This document shows, piece by piece, positions 1 through 11,601 of a stretch of DNA of 64,000 bases. The DNA is taken from contig NC_079205.1 of NCBI RefSeq assembly GCF_026745355.1, forward strand, positions 7,791,863 to 7,855,862, given 5' to 3'. A program made the position numbers and the translations under genes. The DNA comes from Beta vulgaris subsp. vulgaris (lineage: Eukaryota > Streptophyta > Magnoliopsida > Caryophyllales > Amaranthaceae). Each line of letters opens with the position of its first letter. Positions within the stretch are counted from its first letter, which is position 1. The notes under the pieces were generated by a model. The model worked only from the letters and a program-made list of their open reading frames with translations. It had not been told where the DNA came from and did no database searches.

Positions 1-104
1 CTCGTGNCCATGACACGGTGTCACCCAGATTATTCCGACCCAAATCATTCCGACCCAGCTTGGGTCAACCCAAACCCAGCCAGTGACCCAGATTGACACC
101 TCTA
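1..104. mobile_element. Truncated end of a hAT-like element
   Basis: The left edge is rich in GACCC/GGGTC words and stops at TTGACACCTCTA. Read from the other strand this gives TAGAGGTGTCAA, a common terminus of plant hAT-type elements. The other end lies outside the window, so no target duplication can be checked. One base (position 7) is undetermined. The following stretch, 105-898, is AT-rich with pyrimidine tracts at 360-520 and shows no convincing gene. Confidence 0.4.
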
Positions 105-898
105 GGTTGAACTCCTTATTATGTAAGGTAACTAAAATGTGTTTCCAAAATATATCGTTTCAATTAGTAATCAATGATAAGTACAATAGAAATAGATCTT
201 GTATATTGTTAGAACCAAACCCAAAATCCACCACATATTTTCTGGATTATACCATTGTTAGAATTTTTGGGCTTGCATATATAACTAAAATCATGTACAA
301 GAGAGGGAGAAATGATGTGTCAAACAGTTATTCTTGCCCTTTCCTCTGGAGTTCTTTCTAGGGTTTTTCGTTGGGAGAGTTTTTTTTTCTCTATAAAGTT
401 TTTCCTTGGAAGGGCTTTTCCTAGCCTCCACCGCTAGGTTTTTCTTCTTTTTTGAAAGTTTTTCCTTCATTGTTTAACCTTCTTTCTCTATTTCTTTCTT
501 CTCTTTTCTTCTTGGCCTCAATTGTGAATCTTTGTAAGGGCTTCCACTGGTGTTCATATCGGTGGTAAGCCCTAAAAACTCCTTTAATTGCTTCCAATAA
601 GTATATTCCGTCCTTAAGATGGTATTTATTTTAGGGTGTTCAATTTCTTTTTTTGTTCGTCTAATGAAGGAGGAAGATCTAACAATGTCTATTTTCTATG
701 AGAATCTAGAAGACCACGGAAATATTTTCACCCAAACAACTATGCATCAACAAAAACTAAGACGAATTAGAGCGAACTCATAGATTGTATTGCTTCGGAT
801 GAAGTTTTTAATTAAGGATGTTTCTAATCAAATCTGCGATGTATTTAATTTTAAGGTGTTATATATTTCTATTGGACTTTTTGATTTTTCAGGAATTG

Positions 899-2035
899 CA
901 CTACAAAAGTTAGAGCATTATAGAAACAAATTATGGCAACAAAATTTTGAATTGTTGATAGATAGCAGCAACATATATTATTCTTTTGTTACCTATTATA
1001 AAGTGACGTTTTTTACTCTATTTTTCAACAAATAAAAGCAACATATTTTTGATTTGTTGCTATTGGAAACTAGTTTTTTACTATTTGTTGCTAGATAGCA
1101 TCGTATTTTCAATTTGTTGTCATATAACAACAAACTACGACAACAAATATTTGGTTTGTTGTCATTAGAAACAATTAATTTTACTATTTGTTATTAGATG
1201 GCATCATATTTGCGATTTGTTGTCATTTAGCAACAAACTACGACAACCAACTGTGGCTTCTGTTGACATTAGGAACAATTAATTTTACTAACTGTTACTA
1301 GATGGCATTATATTTCCAATTTGTTGCCATTTAGCAAAAAATTACGACAACTAATATTTCATTCATTGATCACATTAGAAACAAGTAATTTTATGATTTG
1401 TTGATAGATGACATCTTATTTTCATTATTTTTCTATTTAGAAACAAATGTGGAAATAAATATTTGATTTGTTATCGTTGGAAACAATATATTTTATTATT
1501 TGTTGCTGAAATAACATCAGTTCTTCCTTAAATTGTGTCCCACATCGAAGAAAGATTAGCCAAATTACCACTTTATATGTCAAGAAGTTTCATAAACTAC
1601 TATCAATTTCTACTAGTATCAGTATGCAAATATCATTCAGAATTGTAAGTGTACTGACTCTCCTTCTCTTTATTGATTTGCATAAATGTATTTATCAAAT
1701 GATTAACAAAAGATATAACGTTAACCTACGTTGTATGAAGAGTGCATTAGTCAAAGTGTAACTCTATAACAATTAAAAGTTTGTTTCTATTAGCAACCAA
1801 TATCAATATTTTGTTACTAATATCTAGCAACAAAACATTAATAATTTGTTGCGATATTAGCAACAATCATTTATAACTCGTTACTAGAGTTGGCAACAAA
1901 TGCGCCAAATATAGAAACCCACATGGCAACAATATTTCAATGGATGTTATGTGGCAACGAAAATGTTTCAGATTTTGTAGCTAAAATCATATGGAAACAA
2001 GCCTTTTAGCAACAACTATATCGATTTTTGTAGTG
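899..2035. mobile_element. Non-autonomous CACTA (CMC) transposon
   Basis: The element starts with CACTACAAAA (899-908) and ends with the exact inverse TTTTGTAGTG (2026-2035). It is flanked by a perfect 3-bp direct repeat TTG (896-898 and 2036-2038), the target duplication length typical of CACTA elements. The interior is filled with GCAACAAAT / ATTTGTTGC words on both strands, arranged as diverged repeats of roughly 125 bp between about 1030 and 1520. Such subterminal repeats are usual transposase-binding arrays in this superfamily. No transposase reading frame is present, so the 1.14-kb copy would depend on a helper. The next 490 bases (2039-2526) are AT-rich with no gene seen. Confidence 0.85.
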
Positions 2036-3189
2036 TTGATTTTAAGTGTTGTTTGGCTATTCTTTATAAATGAAATCTTTTTTTTTCCTGAAAAAAAAAG
2101 AGAATAGAAAATCCATTCATACGTACATATAAACAAGGTGCCTATAATTATGCATAAACTAGCATTTTACATGCTATACGTGCGTGTCATATTAACGTTT
2201 TATCTCTCAATTAGTTATTCATCAGTGTTACAAAAGTTTTGATTCAAACAGACATTTATAATTATTCTTAATTTTTTATTATTTTTTTCTTAAATCAATG
2301 TCTCGTTGGTTTTTTTAGTTATTTGTTTATCATTATTCAAAAATAGTATTGATAGAAGAAAATATAAAGCAGAAGAAAGCTTGTGCTTAAATAGAGTGGA
2401 AGAATTTGTATATCGGGTTCAATCGTTGAACATTAAAATAATGAAAGAGTTTGATTTATATAATAGAGATTATCGAATAATAATCAACGTTTAGGTTTAA
2501 AAATACTAACAATATAATTATAAATAGGCAAAATTGGATTCAACACCCCAAACTATTGCATAGGTGCACCTAACAGCCCGAACTAAGACTAGGAGCCAAA
2601 ACACCATCAATTATGAGTCTGGGTGCAACATACACCGTAAATGACGCCGGAGTCCCAGTTTCTCGCCGGCAACGAAAAATCTTATTATTTTATTAATTTC
2701 TACCCGTTTCCCCCGCCCTTTTCTCAAATTTTCTTTTTTTTTTACCCTATTGTTTTGGCATCTTGCACGTGATCTCTTCTTCTTCCCCAACATATCCCTT
2801 TCTCCCTTTCTTCACTAGTAATCCACCCCTTCATCATCATCCTCCTATCTCTTCTCACTCTCTCCCTCTTGCTCTACCACTTGTTCCTCCTCCTCGACCA
2901 CCGCCGGCATACAGCCACCCCCAACAACCTTCTCTTTGTCTCCTCCTTCCTCTCGCCCTAATCATTATTTCCACTATATACTCTGTCAATTTTTATCGAT
3001 CTCCTCATCAAGAACCCTGAATTTTCTATGCAATATCCCCCTTCTCTACAATTTCTTCATTAATTCCGCAATTTTTTGTTTCTTTCTGTACTGCATAAGT
3101 ATTTCTCCGATTAATATTGAACTCCAACGACCTCGCCTTCATCACTAATTTCGTTCGAAGACACTTGAACATGAATAAGGGTATTCAGA

Positions 3190-3501
3190 TATAATCCATA
3201 AAGGGCGTGAACCAAATGTAGTGGCTGGCGAATTAGCAAAGCAAGGTCTTCATAGATCGGATGATTTTATAGCATGACTGTAATTTTGATCTCATCTCTC
3301 TAGATCCATTGTGCAGTTGTTGTTATACTTTTATAATCATTCTCAATTGACAGAAAATTTTGGTTGGCTTAATTCACCTACTTTCTGGTGGTTGGCGTTA
3401 AAACATTATGTTATATGAGCCTTCCTAAATGGTATGTAAATGTTTTGAAGCTTGATGATAATGAATGAAATATAATCCAAACTTTTTTTAAAAAAAAAAA
3501 A
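3190..3501 (+). mobile_element. 5'-truncated LINE 3' end with poly(A)
   Basis: The start encodes a short piece of the LINE RNase H C-terminus, read as VVAGELAKQGLHRSDDFIA before a stop at about 3276. It closely parallels VADALAKQGLTRDDEFLAWL at the end of the large LINE at 36-42 kb. About 200 bp of 3' untranslated sequence follows, then an A-run at about 3489-3501. This is the usual remnant of target-primed reverse transcription that stopped early. Target duplications were not identified. Confidence 0.6.
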
Positions 3502-3616
3502 ATCTAGCAAAAATGGCGATTGATTTGTCGATGACTCCTCAAATGGGTGGTGGAAGAGACGACAAAGATGGTAGTGGAGGATATGACGAAGATGGGTGGA
3601 AGAGGTGGGGTGGAGG

Positions 3617-4842
3617 CAGGGGCGGATCCAGGAGTCTTGATTAGGGGTAGCGTAATGTAGGTTAGTAAAAAACAATTTAAAAAGCTGAAATTCTTGGCTA
3701 TAAAATCCAATTAAAACCTCTTAAATATATTAATGAAGAAAATTGCAATAGATCAATTCGAGTTGAAAAACATTTCACCATTTGAAAAGGTTGAGAAAAA
3801 CTAAGCAAGCCGAAGCATGATCCTGTCACTTAGATAAACTAGTTTTTAATGTAGAAGAGTTTTCTGGCTTAGTTGAGTTGGAGGAATACATTGGATTATA
3901 ATTATCTTCATTTGCATTAGGGATCCCTTCGAGAAAAAAAATATATAACTCTTTAGATTTCTCGTTATAATTTTGGATTTCTCTTTATAATTTTGAATTG
4001 CATTCATACTTGATAACATAATATCCAATTAATCATTTGAACAAGAATTTACTAATTAACTCAACTAGTCATTTCTTATTCCCGATATAATTCAAGACTA
4101 TAACACGAAATATGCAGACCTCGCAAATAAACCAATATTTGCAACAGAACAACACGAATTTTCAATTCAGAATTCACTTATGACAAATTATCAAATTTAC
4201 AAATCTATAAATCCACACATCATAGATTTACAAATCAATTCATAAAAGTCACAAAACATTGAAATTCTTACATATTTGCGAATTTCAAGACGAGAAAAAA
4301 GCAAAAAAAAAAAAAAAAAAACAAACAAACCTTATTAAACCAAGGGTCATGAGGAATATCATTCAGCACCAGGCTTCCATGAATTCCACACACACCCAAA
4401 TCTTCCATGAATTCCACTCCTCCTGTAAAGAACGAAAAAAATATTCATCATTATATATCCTCGAAAGAAATTCAAAAAATTTCAACAGAAATAATCAAAA
4501 TGAGAATTCTAATCATTTAGTTAAATTATTGAAAGCTGAAACAAAGAGTTGACATAAAGATAAAGAGAACCATGGTAGAGCATGAGAGAGAAAGAGGCAA
4601 GGAGTATTCACAACCTCTGTCTTCTCAACTAGTCAATTCTGAGGAGAGAGAAAAGGGGAAAAGAAAGTAAGCTATGTCTTCTCCTTTTCGCTAGCTGTTG
4701 GCAGTTTGACACTCAACCTCTATCTTTCTTTTGTTTTTTTTTTTTTGTTTTTTTAAAGGATAATCGATTTTTTTTTAAAAAAAAAAACAGGGGTAGCACG
4801 TGCTAGTGTGCTACCCCTTGTTACTACGTGGCTCCGCCACTG
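3617..4842. mobile_element. Non-autonomous hAT transposon
   Basis: The element begins CAGGGGCGGATCCAG and ends with TGGCTCCGCCACTG, its imperfect inverse. It also has inner inverted segments built on GGGGTAGC / GCTACCCC. It is flanked by a perfect 8-bp duplication GGTGGAGG (3609-3616 and 4843-4850). TIRs of the CAGGG type with 8-bp duplications define hAT elements. No transposase is encoded. It sits inside the larger Mutator-like element, so it is a later insertion. Confidence 0.85.
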
Positions 4843-4942
4843 GGTGGAGGAGCGGTAAAGAAAGGGAGAGAAGAGTGTGGAGAAGAAGAGGAGGTCATGT
4901 CTCATGTGTTCAATGTAGAAAAAAAGGTGAAAAAATAAAAAC

Positions 4943-6180
4943 GGTTTTTTCACCAGGTACCCCTGTGGTTTTTCAAAATTCATGGGGTACCCCTGGTTTT
5001 ACAAAAATGCACCAGGTACCCTTATTATTCAAGTTAAATGCACCAAATACCCTTAATGACTAACGGTGTTAAGTTTCCGTTAGTCATTAGGGTTAATTAA
5101 CTCTCTAACCCTAATTAAACCATAATTAATTAACTAAACCCTAACCTCTAACCTTACCCAACCCTAACCCATGACTTGAAACCACAACCACCACCCAACC
5201 CCACCACCCCTCCCCCTCCCTCCCTCACCCCTGCAGCAGTCCTCATCATCCCCCTAGATTTCCCAACCCACCCCACCCCACCCCACCCCGGCAGCTTCCC
5301 CTCCCTTAGCAGCAACACCACCACCTCCCTTGCACTGTAAAACCACCAGACCCTGCACCCTCTAAAACAGATTTTGAAAACATTTTCGAAAATCAATTTT
5401 AAAAACATTTTCGAAATTAAAAACCATTTTCGAAATTATTTTAGAAAACCATTTTCAAAATTATTTTCGAAAACCATTTTCGAAAATCAGTTTTCGAAAA
5501 CCTTTTGCGAAAACGATTTTCGAAATCATTTTCGAAAACCAATTCTGAAATCATTTTCGAAAACAAATTTGGTAAACATTTTCGAAACCATTTTCGAAAT
5601 TAGAAATCAATGAAGAAGAAGGAGAGAGAAAAAGAAATCAAGGAGGAATTTCGACGGGGTTGTTGAGAAAGAAACGGTTCAAAGTAATTCGCGACTGGGA
5701 ATTTGTGTAAGACGAGGAGGAGGAGTGGCGCCATTGATGAGCTTCAGTAGAGAGGAGAGAGGGGGTTGATGTCGTGTCGGTTGCGGGGGAGGGGTGTTGC
5801 AGACTCCGAGGTGGGGTGGGGGAGGGGTGTTGCGGGGGTAGGGAGGGGGTCTGTTGCGGGCTCCGGGGTGGGGGTGGGGGAGGGGGAAGGGAGATGCTGG
5901 TTGTTGGGTGGTGGTGGTTGGATAGTGGTGGGCTAAGGTTTGAAGTTAGGGAGTTAGGTTCAGGGTTAGGATTTGCTTAGTTAATTAGGGATTTAATTAG
6001 GGTTAGAGGGGTTAAAGGGGTTAATTAACCCTAATGACTAACGGAAACTTAACACCGTTAGTCATTAAGGGCATTTCATGCATTTTGTGAAAAGAATAAG
6101 GGTACCTGGTGCATTTTTTTGAAATTAGGGGTACCCCATGAATTTTGATAAAGTACAGGGGTACCTGGTGAGAAAAGGGG
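4943..6180. mobile_element. Palindromic long-TIR (foldback) element, 1.24 kb
   Basis: The two arms (about 4943-5200 and 5885-6180) are inverted copies. Both carry CACCAGGTACCCCTG, then GACTAACGGTGTTAAG, then telomere-like CCCTAA/TTAGGG runs. The arms grade into a C-rich block on the left (5160-5340) and a G-rich block on the right (5760-5930), so nearly the whole unit could fold on itself. The centre (5363-5612) is a degenerate tandem array of ATTTTCGAAA. No reading frame looks real. Target duplications are not clear. It probably belongs to the Mutator-like or foldback class. Confidence 0.65.
5363..5612. repeat. Degenerate ATTTTCGAAA tandem array
   Basis: About 250 bp is made of the near-palindromic decamer ATTTTCGAAA and variants separated by A/C-rich bases. 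Each unit contains TTCGAA. Short frames that cross it translate to repetitive FRKPFSK-like peptides and are not considered genes. The array forms the loop region of the palindromic element. Confidence 0.7.
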
Positions 6181-6573
6181 GAAAATTGGTAGAACTTAAT
6201 AAATTAATAAGATTCCCCTAACGCCAGCGAGAAATTATTGGGGCTCTGGCGTCATTTATGGTGCACGTTACACCCATGTCCGTATTTGACGATGTTTTGG
6301 CTACTAGTCTTAGTTCAGGGTGATAGGTGCACCCGCTGCATAGTTTGGGGTGTTAGAGGCCAATTTTGCCTCATAAATATGAAACAAGTTTTATTTTACT
6401 TCTTATTGTGTCAATCAAGTTATATTGTCAATCTAATTTTTTATTAGAGTTTTTCACACATATGTGAGAAGAATAAATCATTCTCCTTCATTTAATATTT
6501 AATTGAAATTTCAAATTTAATTTCGTTGTTAACTTGTTTAATATATATGAAAAGTAGGAAGAAGAAAATATTA

Positions 6574-6925
6574 GGAAAAATTGACAATAGAGGTCTCAAC
6601 TTTGGGCGATAATTTTTAAAAGGTTTGAACTATTGATTAACCTGTGTAGGTCCCAACTTTAGGGGGTCTTAACTTTTAGCAGGCCTCCGTGACTTAAAAC
6701 TGACAATTTTTTAAAAAAATCTCACATTATTCCAACTTCCCTCCCTCAATTAACCCTTTTGGTGTGACTAAAGTTTTACAAGTTATGACCTATAAAGCCA
6801 GATTCAAGTCACTAAGGCCCGCTAAAGTTAATACCCCTAAAGTTGGGACCTACACAGATTAATCAATAGTTCAGACCTTTTAAAAATTACCACCAAAAGT
6901 TGAGACCTCTATCGTCAGTTTTTCC
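6574..6925. mobile_element. Mutator-type MITE, 352 bp
   Basis: Arms start GGAAAAATTGACAATAGAGG and end CCTCTATCGTCAGTTTTTCC. The inverted similarity extends about 110 bp into each side. A perfect 9-bp duplication AAAATATTA flanks it (6565-6573 and 6926-6934). Size, long arms and 9-bp duplication fit a MULE-derived miniature element. It has no coding capacity. Confidence 0.85.
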
Positions 6926-7127
6926 AAAATATTATGTAATATATATGGCAGTTTAAATTCATTAAAAGGTATACCAACCTTTTTATAAGGGGGGCATCAT
7001 CTTCCTCCATCTTCACTTTTATATATATATAATATATATTAAACATGCACTAATATGTTCATATATCAAAGTCATTTATCAAACAACTTCTATAATCTTT
7101 TAAACTTGCATTCATTTATTATAAATA

Positions 7128-7786
7128 GGCAAAATTGGCCTCAACCCCCTGAACTATAGCGCAGGTGCACCAAACAGCCTCAACTATGATTGATAGCCAA
7201 AACACCCCAAAGTACGTACCTGGGTACAGTTTGTACCATAAACAAGGTTAGTGACCACATCGGCTATAAGTCGAGTGCTATATATTGGGAAGCCATAGAA
7301 GTGTTTTCCTTGATTGTGGTTGAACTTCCAAGTAATTTGGACTACTGCAGGCAATTAATGTTGACTTTAAACCCTGTCATTACCTTAATTAAATTGGTAT
7401 TCAAATTTTTCTTGAAACTCAAAGACGAAGTTGAGCACATTGTTGTTATGCCGATTTCACTCTTTCAGAATTTAGGGTTCATTTAGAAAGAAAGAGGGAA
7501 TTTGGGAAAGTAAGAGGGAATTTAGGGAAGAAAGTATTTGTGTTAAGTTGAGGAAGGAAAAAATGAAGGCACATGCCTTTTTTTTTGGTTTAAGTAAAAA
7601 AAAAAGGTTGGGTTAAAATAGAAGAAAATAAGAGGTGGAAATAATCCAGTGAGAACTTTGGGCACCGACCTCATTTATGGTGCGGACTACACCCAGATCC
7701 GTACTTTGGGGTGCTCTAACTATAAGTCGTAGTTGAGGTTGTTTGGTGCACCGTGCTATAGTTTGGGGTGTTAAGCCAAATTTGCC
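7128..7786. mobile_element. Mutator-type MITE, second copy of the GGCAAAATTGG family
   Basis: This 659-bp copy begins GGCAAAATTGGCCTCAAC and ends in the matching inverse finishing TTTGCC, with about 130-bp arms. Both arms carry GGTGCACCAAACA and CACCCCAAAGTACG. The flanks TTATAAATA (7119-7127) and ATTATAAAAA (7787-7796) are an imperfect duplication. It shares its termini and target sequence with the larger element at 2527-6370. The interior has no credible gene. Confidence 0.75.
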
Positions 7787-7879
7787 ATTATAAAAATGAA
7801 CAAACATAAGCCCTAACAAAATTCAACTATAAGCTACATACTCCTACCATGAGTTGATTTGCAACCTAATCACGTTAAG

Positions 7880-8795
7880 CAGGGCCGGCCCATTACCGGT
7901 TCAACCGGTGCTGCAGAACAGGGCCCCAGATCATCAAGGGCCCAAATGTCGATAAGGTCCAACTAGTATGGAAAATGAAAAAAAAAATAGGTAAACAGAA
8001 TCTACTGTAGTAAGCGCGCGAAACAACTCTTCCTCTTCCCCAATTACTCCCTTTTAATTATTTTGTTCCTCTAATTACTCCATTGCACTTTCCACGCATC
8101 TTCTTTTTTTGGAAATAGATGTTCATGCATCTTTCAATTCCCATAAGCATTAATCACGAGTAATGTAAATAACAAAACACAAATTATTAATTGATAGCAT
8201 ATTATCAATTCATCATTCAAGGATTCTAAGTCCTGGTTGTCTTGCTTCATGTTGCTGGAATTTCGCAATGGGAAATCTGGGCTGGGACTAGGTAATTTGC
8301 ATTTTTTTTTCTTCTAATCTATTTCTTTTGAGGCTCAGTGAGATTATTGAAGTTTTTTTAAAAAAATTGACTAAGATTATAAACTGATATTATAAACAAT
8401 TCCCTAAAAAAATTAGATAGACGAGATAAACATCTTTTCACTTTTGTTGTGAGGGGATAAACATCTTTTCACTTAATTGCAATTTATCTATCTCTTTTTT
8501 TTGCTAAGATTATAAATTATTAATAATTGATGGTATTATTATTTTTATTAGAGTATAGCTAAATTGCCAGGTTCCTTTTGTCCTTTATGCACTTTTAATT
8601 ACATAACGTGTTGTTAATTGTTTAACAAAAAAATATTGAAATCTTACATTAGTTTAATTTTTAATTATGCTCAATTTATTATAATAGTCCTCCTATAAGT
8701 ATTTTATTATCCTTCAAGTGGAAACATTTTTTTTTAATTAAGGGGCCCATTTTCAAGATTAGAACAGGACCTCCCAAATATTTAAGACGGCCCTG
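7880..8795. mobile_element. Non-autonomous hAT transposon
   Basis: The termini are CAGGGCCGGCCC at the left and GACGGCCCTG at the right, with a perfect 8-bp duplication ACGTTAAG (7872-7879 and 8796-8803). Inner GGGCCC motifs near both ends add to the inverted symmetry. The 916-bp interior is AT-rich and has no transposase. Confidence 0.85.
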
Positions 8796-8803
8796 ACGTT
8801 AAG

Positions 8804-9371
8804 TCTACCAATGAATCAACCACTTTGAACTTAAAATTCCGTAGTTTGCGATCCAAGAAACCTTAAACAGTCTTTTGTGGAAGTATAGGTTTGGGATACA
8901 TAATACATTTCATACATTAAGAGAAATATATAATTGTAATTTCCTCTTGTCAAATTAGATGTTTGTCTAAAATAGCTTCATTAAAAATGTAAAGTGAACT
9001 ATATACATCACATTTACATAAAATTCGATGTACATGTGTTTGTCTATATGCGAATATTTTAATGACCTACAAGACACATTACACCTTACCCATGACAGCG
9101 ACGTTGGTACATCTATCATCATGAGATGCAACTTCCAGGAAGGAGAGAAACGCTCCTGATAACCTCATAAAAATAGCAAACTCAACCAAAAGGAATCACT
9201 CAAGAATCACTAATATTATCCTCACTTGTCATCTAGTAGTAGTCATCAATGTTTTCTAGTACATTCAATTCAAAGATCACTCTCTTATATTCTTTCTATT
9301 TCTATCTCTTCAGTACTCCTTACTTACTTCAATCTTCACCTACACCTTAGCTTCACTTTTAAGTTCCAAAA
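8804..9371 (+). promoter_or_regulatory. Upstream region of the EF-hand gene
   Basis: This 570-bp stretch has no reading frame of note. It is the probable promoter and 5' UTR of the following calcium-sensor gene. The last 130 bp are rich in CT, as is common in plant 5' UTRs. A clear TATA box with a fixed start site could not be assigned by eye. Confidence 0.4.
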
Positions 9372-9722
9372 ATGGCTCTAATGGAAGCTAGTTACGATTT
9401 TGAGGATCATTTTCCATCAATGATCGAAAGACTAGGTGCGGAAGCGTTCATCGGAGAGCTATGCAATGGATTTATCTTGCTGATGGATGTCGAAATAGGG
9501 CTTATAACGTTCGAGAGCTTGAAGAGGAACTCCTTCTTGTTGGGTTTACATGACATGGGTGATGATGAATTTGTGTGCATGCTTAGAGAAGGAGACCTTG
9601 ATGGAGATGGTGCTCTTAGTCAAATGGAGTTTTGCATTCTTATGTTCAGGTTAAGCCCTGGTCTCATGGATGAGTCTAGGCTTTGGATGATGAACTATGG
9701 TACCCTTCCTATTTTGGCTTAG
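9372..9722 (+). CDS. Single-EF-hand calcium-binding protein, PBP1/KIC/CMI1 type
   Basis: An intronless 116-residue protein. Residues 75-86 form one canonical EF-hand loop (D75, D77, D79, G80, L82, E86). It is followed by the family hallmark FRLSPGLMDESRLW. Length, single hand and the RLSP motif match plant PBP1, KIC and CMI1 proteins, small cytosolic calcium sensors that bind partners such as PINOID kinase, a kinesin-like calmodulin-binding protein or ICR1. The ATG at 9372 opens the frame and is preceded by a CT-rich leader. Possible poly(A) signals (AATAAA) lie at about 9871 and 9911-9920. No defect is seen, so the gene looks functional. The family call is firm; which paralogue it is cannot be decided here. 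Confidence 0.9.
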   Translation: MALMEASYDFEDHFPSMIERLGAEAFIGELCNGFILLMDVEIGLITFESLKRNSFLLGLHDMGDDEFVCMLREGDLDGDGALSQMEFCILMFRLSPGLMDESRLWMMNYGTLPILA

Positions 9723-10213
9723 GCCAAGCTACCAAACAAGTTCAAATTTGTGGTTTGTTAATAGTCCTCCTTAAACTTAATTTTTAAGAATTTGAATAAG
9801 AATAACATTGTTAGGCTTTTATATTAGCTACTATTAATTTCTTCCTATGTAATTTAGTTCCATGCACGCATAAATAAAGTTACAAAAGTTGATTTTCTTG
9901 TATTATGTTGAATAAATAAAGAAATGCATATTAGATTTTGGTTTCAAGGTACTCTAATGAAAAGTTTCGTTATATGTTTTTGGACTCCACGTACGTTTTC
10001 CAATTAATAATCCACGCACTCGAAAACTTCAATATTGAGAAGCATGAGTTTAGTTCCACCAATAAGAACTTGTCTCCTTCACTTTTAAATTAACATCAAT
10101 TTAGGGTAAAAAAATGAGGGAGAAAAAATAGTGAGTAAGGTGAATGTAATTCTTGACCGAGAAAGATTGAGAAAACTTCGATACAAAAAGATAATGTTAA
10201 ATTAGGATTCGAA

Positions 10214-11601
10214 GCTCAAACCCCTTTCTCTCTCTACTCTTTCACCCTCTGCCTTTTCTCTACAAACAAGAATCCTTCTAACCCTAAAACGCGCCGGAGA
10301 TCCGGCGCTGCGCAGGCTTCCAGCGAGTTCCATTGTCTTCCTTCGCCTTTTCTGTCGGGTTTTCTGTCGGTTTTCTTAGCCTTCATCGTCTCGTCGCCTC
10401 GTTTTTCTGGTCGTAGTTGCTCCCTCCAGCCTAGTCTCCGCCGCCCTCTTTTCATGGATGCATCTTCCTCTCAGGCTTCCTTGCTCCAGTCATGTCTCCA
10501 TCGTCTCCACCGCCCCACCGTGAGTCAGTTTCATTTCGACTCCCTCTCCCCCTCCCCCTTGTTTTGTGGTTAGGTGTCTCTCCCCCTCCCCCTAGTTGTC
10601 AGTTTTTTGGGCCTCCTCCTCCCCCTAGTTGTCAGTTTTTTGGGCCTCCCCCTCCCCCGTCCCCCTTAGTGTTGTATCAAGAAAATAGTAAAGTTACAGG
10701 GCTTCCCCTCCCCCCTTAGTATTGTGTAGGCAGTTTCTCACGATGGTTGGCTTCCCCCCCTCCCCTCTTAGTGTTGTGTAGGCAGTTTTTCACGATGGTT
10801 GTGCCTTTATCCCCCGTCACCTGGTGTTTCTTTGGCTCTTGGAAGTGCGTCCCCCTTTACCCCCTTTAAGTTTACTTTATGTTTAGTTAACTGCTTTCGT
10901 TGTTGAGTTTTTGGTTGGATTAGTATGGTGTTGTTGATTAGTATGGTGGTGGTGCTTGTTAACTCCATCTGTCTATGTGAATGGTTAGGGTTTGTGTGGC
11001 AAGAAATTTCATGTTTGGGGTTTGTTTTATCCAATTTAAATAATCGGATGGTTCTTCGAGATCTAACCTTAGTTAGATTTCAATCTCGCTTGGTAAAGAT
11101 TTCATTTATTGCCTTGACAAAACGATATCTGAAGGCGGCTCTCGAATATGTCAATCGGGTTTAGAGCGCGTCAACTCATTTGAGCTCCTCCTCAAAGGAG
11201 AAGCCTGAAATACCCTTCCAAAAGGATATTAAGTCACACAAGAATGTGACTCTTTCAGGAAACTCGACCATAGAATTCGAGGTGACAGATGGTCACTGGA
11301 ATTGGTCTTGTTGTAAGTTCATAATCTCGTTGGTACTTGGTTACTCCGTTCGTGAAATCAGCCCTCTCCTCCTACTCCTTTCATCAGGTTTATGATGATC
11401 GTCATCCACCAGAAGAAGCATCATCCAATAGATCGAGCAGTTTTATTCTAGTTTACGTTACTTATGTTTTAATAGGTGCTGTGTAAGAGCGAGTCCAACT
11501 CAGTTTAGTTTCTTTATGTTCATTTGGTTGTTTCTAGCACTAGGGTGTACTTTTGATTTTCATTAATGTACAATTTTCCTGATGTCAAAAAAAAAAAAAA
11601 A
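10214..11601 (+). mobile_element. Retroposed unit with poly(A) tail and target duplication
   Basis: The unit is bounded by the 10-bp repeat AGGATTCGAA (10204-10213 and 11602-11611) and ends in about 15 A residues. This shows reverse transcription of an RNA and insertion on the + strand. The first 250 bp are GC-rich and CT-rich, followed at about 10540-10800 by imperfect repeats of CCCCCTAGTTGTCAGTTTTT. The end (about 11480-11590) is T-rich, like a LINE or mRNA 3' UTR. No reverse transcriptase or other long reading frame is present. It may be an internally deleted LINE or a processed copy of a cellular transcript; the source gene was not recognised. Confidence 0.65.

Larger units (their letters stand above)
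2527..6370. mobile_element. Mutator-like long-TIR element with nested insertions
   Basis: The left terminal inverted repeat (about 2527-2700) starts GGCAAAATTGG and the right one (about 6190-6370) ends CCAATTTTGCC. The arms match over about 180 bp, including the words GGTGCACC and TCATTTATGGTG. The flanks are TTATAAATA (2518-2526) and TCATAAATA (6371-6379), an 8 of 9 match. Long inverted arms plus a 9-bp duplication are the Mutator (MULE) pattern. No transposase is seen. The copy has been filled by a LINE tail (about 3190-3501), a hAT element (3617-4842) and a palindromic element (4943-6180). The same family recurs at 7128-7786. Confidence 0.75.

Noticed and set aside
890..1530. Regular direct repeats that might suggest a CRISPR-like array
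   Set aside because: They are CACTA subterminal repeats with perfect element ends and a 3-bp duplication; the genome is eukaryotic.
2763..3148. Ser/Pro/His-rich frames
   Set aside because: Low-complexity CT-rich DNA between a MULE arm and a LINE tail; no protein signature.
5374..5980. Short frames coding repetitive FRKPFSK and Gly-rich peptides
   Set aside because: They are translations of the TTCGAA array and the G-rich arm of a palindromic element, not genes.
10234..10719. Pro-rich and Arg-rich frames
   Set aside because: They come from CCCCCT-type repeats in a retroposed unit; no conserved motif and frames on both strands.
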